From Gammaproteobacteria bacterium (GTDB taxonomy: Bacteria; Pseudomonadota; Gammaproteobacteria; UBA7966): a DNA stretch of 30,027 bases. Positions 24,357 through 30,027 of the stretch are shown in pieces. The DNA is taken from positions 1-30,027 of the forward strand of contig DNIF01000167.1 of NCBI GenBank assembly GCA_003485715.1. The letters run 5' to 3'. Positions within the stretch are counted from its first letter, which is position 1, and every line of letters begins with the position of its first letter. Under the pieces are notes generated by a model, which worked only from the letters and a program-made list of their open reading frames with translations, did no database searches and was not told the DNA's origin. The translations under genes were made by a program, and so were the position numbers.

Positions 24357-27300
24357 TGATGACCCCCTGTAGTGGTCGGCCGCGGCCGACTGTAGCGCTG
24401 CGCTGGAACACCCTGACTCCGTAACTCACCAGGGCCCCGCCGTCCGTTGTGGCCTGGGCCTGGGTGTAGGTCGCTGTCGGAGTGCTCGTGGTCAGTGTGC
24501 GTCGCAGCGTGGTGAAGGCAGGATCCCAGATCTCCACGTCGTAGCTTTCGTCCACCTCGCCGAGCGCGGCGTCTACGTGATCGCGCCAGGCTCCGTCGAT
24601 CCGGGTACGCCGGGTCCAGCGGATAATCACGTCGCCGGCCGCGTTGCGCCCCGCACCCAAGTGGGCCGGCGCGTACGGGCTCAGCCCCTGCCCGGTGTTG
24701 GTGAAGGCGATCGCGAGGGTTTCCTGCACCGTTTCCGAGAATGCCGGCGCGCGGAAGAGGCGCTGGAGTCCGATCTCGGCGCTGGCGGCCACCAGTCGGC
24801 GCAGATCGGCGTCCAGCAGGATCGCGCGCTCGCCTACCGCGTGCGTGCTCATCGCCCACTCGGTGCCCCGCCGGCCTCTCAGCAGCCCGCTTAGGCGGTA
24901 GCGACGGGGGGCGACCAGATCTGCGGTGCGGTACTGGACGATCTCGTCGCCGAGCAGTAGCGCGTTTGCATCCGCCAGGACGTTGGCACGGTCTACCGAT
25001 ACCAGCTCGCCGTCCTGTACGGTCACCTCGACTGTGCTCGCCTCGTCGAATGTATTGCCGCCCGCGTAGGTCGGTAGCACCGTGTTGGCAGTGCCGATGG
25101 TGGCGGCGGCGTGGAGCGTAAGCACCGGCGCGTAGCTCGCGCCCGCGTCGTCGCTTTTGTGGATCGTGGTACCGGACCAGTGCGGTGTGAACCCGGCGGC
25201 CGCCACGTAGATCCCGGCGCCTTCGTCCTGATCTCTGAGGAGCGGAATATCGAGTAGATGCAGCGACGTGGGGCCGGACAGGGCCAGCGTGGCGGTGTCT
25301 GCCGGCCCGGAGCCGCCTGGAGCCGTCTGTGTGTAGACGCTGGCGAGCTCCGCGACGCCCTCGAACCGGATGAGCCCCGGCCGGCCCTCCTCCTTGCGGA
25401 CGATCCGCAGCGTGTGCGTGGCTCCCTCGACCTCGACCCGGACCAGGTCCGTCGGCTCCAAGCGCGCGTAGCGGCGGCTGGTGGAGAAGCGGTAGTTGGT
25501 GCGTGCGGTCCAGGCGTCGTAGAGCAGCCTGTCCGCGATCTGCCTCGCCTCGTCGTCGGTTAGCGCCAGCGGTAGCTCGACCGTCGCCACCTCGCGGCTC
25601 TGCGTGGCCGTGCGCCGCGCCTGCTGCGAGCCCTGCTGGTAGGCGGCTGATCTGCTCGCGTACACGACGTTGACTGCCGTTGGCAGCGTCGCCTCTTCGG
25701 TGCGCGTGATCTCGAGCGGCGGCGGCGGCTCCTGGGTGTCCTCGCGTGCCCCGAGGTCCTCACCCGGGATTGTCGCGACCGGCGATCCACCGCGCGGGAC
25801 GAAGCGGATCACGTTGTCGGACTCCACCGCATCGAACAGATAGGCGCGCTGGAGCGACTCCAGCGCCGCCCGCACCGTAGTCTGCTGAGCGATAGTGTAG
25901 CCGTGCACCATGCTCGTGAGCGCACCCGTCGCGGTGTCCCCTGCCGCTAACCCGGCGCGGGCGCAGAGCGCCGCGACGACACTGCCGAGAGGGGCTGCGC
26001 CGTGGCTCAGCACGCTGCTCAGCAGGAACACCCGCGGGCGGGGCTCTGTGGCTGACCCGGTTGTCTGCCGCACGATCAGGGCCTGACCTGATCGTACGCT
26101 GATTGTGGACTCGGACCAATCGCCGGTGCCGCCCACGCCGCCGAAACTCGGCGCTGTCGTGAAGACGGTCGCGTGCGCGCCGGCCCCGTCCATGCGCCGG
26201 ATCGTGCCATCGCGCCCGAGCCAGAATTCGTTATCGCTGATCGCGCGCAGGATCCCGCGCGGGTGGCCGCCTATCGCGGGCGTCGGCGTGATGGTCGCCT
26301 CGTGGATCAATGTTGCTCGGCGGATCCGCGCGACGGTGACCGGATCTGTGTGGAGCAACGCGTAGAGAAACGTTCCCGTGGTATCGAGTGCCAAGATCTG
26401 CGCGCCCAGGTTGGCGGTCGCCCCGCGGTACTCGCTGCGCACCCAGGCATGCACCTGGAACGGCGCTGACGCATTGCCGGCCAGGAACACCTGATCGCCC
26501 TCGATCGAGGCGACGATGAAGGCGCCCATCCCTACGGGCCGCGGCACGCGAAAAAGCCGCGCTCCCCGGATGTCCCAGAGGCTTATATGTATCGGCGGAA
26601 AGGCGTCCTGGCTCAGCAGGAACGGCTGATCGGCGTTCGCCGTCTGCGCCCCAGTCATCATCTGATCGCTCGGGAGCGTGAACGACGCTACGGGTGCCAG
26701 TGCCCCGCCGAGCAACTCGAACGTCGTGAACTCGAAGGCCTGGGTGCGCGCGATCATGCGCAGCTTGTCGATTGCCCCACGGTCTTGCGCAAAGCCCCGC
26801 AGAAAGTTGAATCCAGCCGGTGGTGTGGGTGCCGTGACCTCACGCGCGACCTCTGCGGCACCGCCGGTGCTGACCTCGAAGGTCAGGTTCGGGATCGCGT
26901 TACCGAACGGCTCCAGCTCCAGATCCTCGAAGACGACGTAGGCTTGTCCGCGGTAGGCCGGGACGTTCGCGGCCCCCAGGTGCGCCTGCATCGTCGGATC
27001 GGGTAACTGCATCTCGCTGCCGGTGTAGAACGCGATCTGGGCCGCGCTGCGGTTACTGGCGATCAGCTCGGCAGCGGTCGCGCTGGCGCTGGCGTTGTAG
27101 ATCACGCGGCCGTTGGCCCAGATCGTGGTGACCCCCGTGATCGGCCCCTCGCAGAGCGACACGGCGAGGCTCACTGAGTAGCGGTAGGTCGTCGTGGTCG
27201 CTCCGCGCGACCGCCCGCCCTTGCCGCCGCCGGCTGCCCTGGTGCGGATCACGGTCTCTTTGATTGGCGTTGACCAGATCACGTTGCCCGCGATCCGCAT

Positions 27301-27510
27301 CGTGCCGAACACGATCGGGATCATCTGGCCATAGCTGGAGGACTGCACGCGCAGATCGCCCAAGCGCGGCCCATCGATGTTCTGGCCGCGCTGGCGTGGC
27401 GCGAAAAGCATGTTGCCTGCCATCGATCCGACCATGAACCCTAAAGACGCGGTCAGCCCGATCGCCTTGCCGAGTGCGGCCCCGGCGACCGCTATCGCTA
27501 GGACGGCCAT
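24349..27510 (-). CDS. Large phage tail-tip (central fibre) protein, Phage-tail_3 type
   Basis: This 1053-residue structural protein corresponds to Rhodobacter GTA g15 and is related to the lambda J group. The first 60 residues hold a hydrophobic stretch (AIAVAGAALGKAIGLTASLG), then GPRLGDLRVQSSSYGQMIPIVFGTMRIAGNVIW, of which GQMIPIVFGTMRIAGN is the family hallmark. YRYSVSLAVSLCEGPI and IWANGRVIYN follow. The C-terminal half has YRLSGLLRGRRGTEWAM and TVRWTRR-like fibronectin segments (IIRWTRRTRIDGAWRD, YDVEIWD). A middle region (about 230-480) with several FLLSQD and FLAGNAS turns looks like an inserted beta-propeller-like or receptor-binding part (weak). The ATG overlaps the peptidase gene by 13 bases. 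Its stop overlaps the fibre start by eight. Confidence 0.88.
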   Translation of the reverse strand: MAVLAIAVAGAALGKAIGLTASLGFMVGSMAGNMLFAPRQRGQNIDGPRLGDLRVQSSSYGQMIPIVFGTMRIAGNVIWSTPIKETVIRTRAAGGGKGGRSRGATTTTYRYSVSLAVSLCEGPITGVTTIWANGRVIYNASASATAAELIASNRSAAQIAFYTGSEMQLPDPTMQAHLGAANVPAYRGQAYVVFEDLELEPFGNAIPNLTFEVSTGGAAEVAREVTAPTPPAGFNFLRGFAQDRGAIDKLRMIARTQAFEFTTFELLGGALAPVASFTLPSDQMMTGAQTANADQPFLLSQDAFPPIHISLWDIRGARLFRVPRPVGMGAFIVASIEGDQVFLAGNASAPFQVHAWVRSEYRGATANLGAQILALDTTGTFLYALLHTDPVTVARIRRATLIHEATITPTPAIGGHPRGILRAISDNEFWLGRDGTIRRMDGAGAHATVFTTAPSFGGVGGTGDWSESTISVRSGQALIVRQTTGSATEPRPRVFLLSSVLSHGAAPLGSVVAALCARAGLAAGDTATGALTSMVHGYTIAQQTTVRAALESLQRAYLFDAVESDNVIRFVPRGGSPVATIPGEDLGAREDTQEPPPPLEITRTEEATLPTAVNVVYASRSAAYQQGSQQARRTATQSREVATVELPLALTDDEARQIADRLLYDAWTARTNYRFSTSRRYARLEPTDLVRVEVEGATHTLRIVRKEEGRPGLIRFEGVAELASVYTQTAPGGSGPADTATLALSGPTSLHLLDIPLLRDQDEGAGIYVAAAGFTPHWSGTTIHKSDDAGASYAPVLTLHAAATIGTANTVLPTYAGGNTFDEASTVEVTVQDGELVSVDRANVLADANALLLGDEIVQYRTADLVAPRRYRLSGLLRGRRGTEWAMSTHAVGERAILLDADLRRLVAASAEIGLQRLFRAPAFSETVQETLAIAFTNTGQGLSPYAPAHLGAGRNAAGDVIIRWTRRTRIDGAWRDHVDAALGEVDESYDVEIWDPAFTTLRRTLTTSTPTATYTQAQATTDGGALVSYGVRVFQRSATVGRGRPLQGVISG

Positions 27511-27929
27511 CGCCGGGCACCGTGGTAGACATAGGCTTGCAGCGTGCGCGCGCGCCAGAGATCCGAGTAGCGATGCTCGACGCAGGCACCCGCCGTCTGG
27601 TAGGCGTGGATCAGCGTCTCCTGGTCGGTGCAGATCGCGAGATGCTGCGGCTCCACCGCGAACCGCAGCAGCAGCACGGCACCCGGCTCCGGGGCGTCGA
27701 TCCGCTGCATCTGGCTATCGAGCTCGCGCATCAGCAGACCGCGATAGGGCTCGCGCCCGTAGCCGGCCACGTCGTTGCCCGATAGCCCTAGCGTGCGCGC
27801 TACGCCGATCACTACCCCCGCGCAATCGACCCCCACGCCGCGGCAGCGTCCCTGATGGTGAAATGGCGTGCCCAGCCACCGCCTGGCTTCGGTGATGATC
27901 TCCCACCAGCCCGCGCTGCCGGTGCTCAT
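27498..27929 (-). CDS. Phage tail NlpC/P60-family cell-wall peptidase
   Basis: This 143-residue peptidase probably cuts peptidoglycan cross-links as the tail tip passes the cell wall; it is the counterpart of GTA g14. The catalytic Cys is in GVDCAGVV (Cys36). The His is in EPQHLAICTD (His96), and a third polar residue lies in LIHAYQ (His108). The N-terminus WWEIITEARRWLGTPFHHQG is typical of the family. The open frame runs much further upstream, but the ATG at 27927-27929 overlaps the DUF2163 stop by ATGA and matches the family start. The length is normal. Confidence 0.92.
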   Translation of the reverse strand: MSTGSAGWWEIITEARRWLGTPFHHQGRCRGVGVDCAGVVIGVARTLGLSGNDVAGYGREPYRGLLMRELDSQMQRIDAPEPGAVLLLRFAVEPQHLAICTDQETLIHAYQTAGACVEHRYSDLWRARTLQAYVYHGARRWPS

Positions 27930-28762
27930 CGCGGCCCGCGCGTGATCGCATCGATACCCGGCACATGCGGCTCGGCCCGGAACCTGATCACGTTGCTGTA
28001 GCGGTCGCGGCAGGTAGCCAGGCGCTTGTCGCAGCCAGGCTGCACGGTGAAGGTGTCGCCGACTGCCACCGCAAACGGCATCGCCAGCGCTAGTGTGACG
28101 TCTCCCCCGGAGTGTGCCTTGACCTCCATCTGCATAGTCGTGTTCGCCCCCGCGGTCCAGGTGAGCCGTCCTTGCGCGAAGTGCCCCGGGGTCACGGTCA
28201 GGCCCGAGGCGGTAAACCGCTCGCGGCTGGTGACCCCGGTGACTGTGCCGGTTTCGGTCATCGGTGCCAGGTGCACCCCGCACCGGGCATCGCCCAGATC
28301 CGCGCGGCAGGTCGGCGAATAGATCTCGCCGATGGTGGTGCTGAGTGCCTGCATCATGCCGTGCAGCTCGGCCGTGAATGAGGCCCGTGTTGAGCGCACC
28401 TCGCCGAGCCGCCCGCGGCGGAGCCACAGCCTGCCTTGCGTGAGGTCGGTGTAGTTGACCTGGAAGATCTCGATCTCGGCGTGATCCCAGAGTCCGCCAG
28501 CCAGATCGGCCTCGGTGATCTGCGCGCTATCCAGTAAGCCCTCGACTTCGAGCGCATCGATTGCCAGTGATGCGTTGGTCGCCACCGCGCTGGGGGTATA
28601 GCCGGCCGCCGCCTGGTAGGTGGTGCCGTCTATCTGCAGATCCTGTGCGTTGTCGGTGAACCCGTACACCCTGCCGTCACGCCTGGCCGCGCGCCAGCAG
28701 GTCACCAGCGTCGTGACCTCGCTGGCCAGGTGCGCCTCGAGCGCCGGACTGAGCCCCTTCAC
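27926..28762 (-). CDS. Phage tail hub protein, DUF2163 / BR0599 family
   Basis: This 278-residue protein matches GTA g13, the hub between the distal tail ring and the peptidase/central fibre. The start is GTG at 28760-28762 (VKGLSPALEAHLASEVTTL), overlapping the DUF2460 stop by GTGA; the frame is open further upstream but non-homologous. Typical motifs are FTDNAQDL, EVEGLLDSAQI and YSPTCRADLGDARCGV. Near the end come GCDKRLATCRDRYSNVIRF and EPHVPG. Four cysteines (152, 161, 244, 251) fit the iron-sulfur-binding set known in this group and in lambda L. Assignment is secure; the cluster is by family analogy. Confidence 0.92.
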   Translation of the reverse strand: MKGLSPALEAHLASEVTTLVTCWRAARRDGRVYGFTDNAQDLQIDGTTYQAAAGYTPSAVATNASLAIDALEVEGLLDSAQITEADLAGGLWDHAEIEIFQVNYTDLTQGRLWLRRGRLGEVRSTRASFTAELHGMMQALSTTIGEIYSPTCRADLGDARCGVHLAPMTETGTVTGVTSRERFTASGLTVTPGHFAQGRLTWTAGANTTMQMEVKAHSGGDVTLALAMPFAVAVGDTFTVQPGCDKRLATCRDRYSNVIRFRAEPHVPGIDAITRGPR

Positions 28763-29613
28763 TGCCTGATCTCCACGATCGGCAAACTGAACAGGTAGTG
28801 CAGCGAGGCGTCGCTGCCGAGCGCGTCGAAGCGCGTGCGGAGCTGGTCGGTGTCGAACCGAACCGGGACATCGAACTCGCCGGCCCACGTCAGCACGTCG
28901 CCTGGTTGCGCGTGCCGGTTTGCCGTGCCGCCGCCGGCGTAGCTCGTGAAGCCGTTGGTGTTGACCGGTATGGAAAACGTCGTTGTGGTGAGTACCGTGA
29001 TCGCGTGCGTGGTGCCGTTGAGTTCGCTCATTCCGTCGATGCCGCTGAGGTGGATCTGGTTGCCGGTGCTGTAGCCGTGCGCGGCGCTGGTCGTGACCAC
29101 TCCGGGGTGCGCGCGCGTGATCCCCGTGATCGCCCGGGTCACGTCGGCTGGTAGCGTGGCGATCCCTGTCGCTGTGCTGTAACTCGCGCCGGTGTACACA
29201 GATCCGTTGCGGTGGATTACCCCGCCAGCGCGCGGCTTCACGAGCGGGCGGATCCTGCTGGTTGCCCCCTGCGTGTAGCGTTTGCCGAGCGGCAGTGTCG
29301 GCGCTCCGGTACCTATGCCCGCACCTAGCACCCCGTCGGCGTGGGTTGTGCTCCAGTCCGCCCAGTCCTTGAAGCGAAACCCGATTGCACGGCCCTGCAC
29401 GGCGCGGAAAAACGCGATGAGGGCATCGATCTCGGCGCGGTCCAGCGTGCGCTCGCCCAGCTCCCAGCGGCCGCGTGCATCCCGCCACGCGGCGTTGCGC
29501 TTCTCGTGCCCGCTATTGACGACCACGACCTCGGTGCTGAAGAGTGGGCCGCCGGCCGTGTCGTAGAGGACCGCCCCGACCGTCTCGTTGATGCGGCTCT
29601 CGATGAAGCTCAC
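28759..29613 (-). CDS. Phage distal tail protein, DUF2460 family, with inserted FCCH-type module
   Basis: This 284-residue protein matches GTA g12, the distal tail protein. The family parts are at both ends. The N-terminus has STEVVVVNSGHEKRNAAW, RAEIDALIAFFRAVQGRAIGFRFKDWADW and TLPLGKRY. The C-terminus has FDVPVRFDTDQLRTRFDAL and ends SLPIVEIRQ. Between them, residues 162-233 (ITGITRAHPGVVTTSAAHG, then FTSYAGGGTANR) are an extra beta module of the ubiquitin-activating E1 FCCH type, also found in the fibre protein. The start is GTG at 29611-29613, overlapping the tape-measure stop by GTGA. The protein is longer than the usual family size of about 210 because of the insert. Confidence 0.9.
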   Translation of the reverse strand: MSFIESRINETVGAVLYDTAGGPLFSTEVVVVNSGHEKRNAAWRDARGRWELGERTLDRAEIDALIAFFRAVQGRAIGFRFKDWADWSTTHADGVLGAGIGTGAPTLPLGKRYTQGATSRIRPLVKPRAGGVIHRNGSVYTGASYSTATGIATLPADVTRAITGITRAHPGVVTTSAAHGYSTGNQIHLSGIDGMSELNGTTHAITVLTTTTFSIPVNTNGFTSYAGGGTANRHAQPGDVLTWAGEFDVPVRFDTDQLRTRFDALGSDASLHYLFSLPIVEIRQ

Positions 29614-30027
29614 AGTCGCCGCCGTCCTCGATCAATGGCCGCGGCCATGTCGGCGGCGACCTGCCCGCTCGCGCGCCGGAAACTGGCCGCGTCGGGCGTC
29701 GAGATGTGCATGACCACGGTAGTCCCGCCCATGCGCTGTTGCCGCGCATCGAGCGCCCCGATGTTGCGCGGCAGATCCACCATGCCCCCCTCGGCGTAGG
29801 CGAGCCGTGGCGTCGCCGGCAGGTGCGCGCCGCTGGCGAAGCGGTGCAGGCCCCGGAGCATGCCCACCCCGAGCCGGCGCACCGCCGTGGCGGGGAATAC
29901 ATACTCGCCGGCATGCACCACGCCGGCCGGCTGGAACTTGGGACCCGGGCCGGTGTAGCCGCCCTGAGCGAAACCGAACTTCGCACCGAGCAGCTTGGAA
30001 ATGAAGCCGCCGAGGCCGCCGGCACCG
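29610..30027 (-). CDS. Phage tail tape measure protein (C-terminal part only)
   Basis: The frame runs in from the right edge and ends at TGA 29610-29612. The visible 139 residues include FGFAQGGYTGPGPKFQPAGVV and then HAGEYVFPATAVRRLGV. That is the common C-terminal pattern of lambda-type tape measure proteins (GYTGPGxKxxPAGVVHxGE). They set tail length and are ejected during infection. The ATG seen at 29919-29921 is internal and not the start. It corresponds to GTA g11 by position. The stop overlaps the start of the DUF2460 gene. Confidence 0.9.
   Translation of the reverse strand, partial: GAGGLGGFISKLLGAKFGFAQGGYTGPGPKFQPAGVVHAGEYVFPATAVRRLGVGMLRGLHRFASGAHLPATPRLAYAEGGMVDLPRNIGALDARQQRMGGTTVVMHISTPDAASFRRASGQVAADMAAAIDRGRRRL

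Larger units (their letters stand above)
22841..30027 (-). mobile_element. Prophage right end, probably Mu-like siphophage (partial)
   Basis: A set of tightly overlapping tail genes on the minus strand runs from the right window edge to 23109 and ends in repeated motifs at the host protease gene. Tape measure, DUF2460, DUF2163, NlpC/P60 and large tail-tip genes follow the order g11-g15 of the Rhodobacter gene transfer agent. The same block occurs in transposable siphophages of the B3/D3112 kind (family knowledge). Late genes in such phages point to the right end, as here. I place the edge at the TG at 22841 because the repeat array starts there. No integrase or transposase gene is in the window, and the other end is not visible. 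Confidence 0.75.

Overview
This is GC-rich DNA, probably from a gammaproteobacterium. The pointers are an fmdB-aspS neighbourhood, an archease-RtcB-CopA cluster, a type I secretion locus and a siphophage tail module. The AspRS carries the His and Gly residues associated with non-discriminating enzymes, as in Pseudomonas. I cannot name a genus.

Layout. Positions 1-1427 (minus) hold the N-terminal half of aspS and an FmdB-type zinc-ribbon gene. A tRNA-Lys(TTT) lies at 1588-1663 (plus), followed by a large GGDEF/EAL cyclic-di-GMP protein (1840-4275, plus). Convergent with it is a minus-strand type I secretion locus (14679 down to 4515). It encodes a 1542-residue adhesin-like protein with eight 102-residue cadherin-like repeats and about 24 RTX nonapeptides, then two different ABC half-transporters, then an HlyD-type membrane fusion protein. 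No TolC-type outer-membrane gene is present. A sigma-28-like promoter precedes the adhesin gene. Palindromic intergenic repeats lie between the adhesin and the transporters and again after hlyD. The two ABC proteins overlap by ATGA, and both have lost the LSGGQ signature. They look like an asymmetric heterodimeric exporter, and this is the most unusual system in the window.

On the plus strand, 14952-15197 is a remnant of a phosphoribosyltransferase gene. It is followed by archease, RtcB RNA ligase and a CopA-type copper ATPase (15211-19349), closely packed and probably co-transcribed. A secreted subtilisin-like protease with three DUF11/CARDB-like domains and a C-terminal membrane anchor follows (19766-22861).

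From about 22841 to the right edge is the end of a prophage, read on the minus strand. It encodes tape measure (partial), DUF2460, DUF2163, NlpC/P60 peptidase, a large tail-tip protein and a tail fibre, all overlapping. The first five follow the order of genes g11-g15 of the Rhodobacter gene transfer agent. At the host junction there are three spaced copies of a CGCGTGC-NN-ACATT motif, the first starting beside a TG. This resembles the end of a Mu-like transposable siphophage. The protease stop codon lies inside the first copy, so its last six residues are probably phage-encoded.
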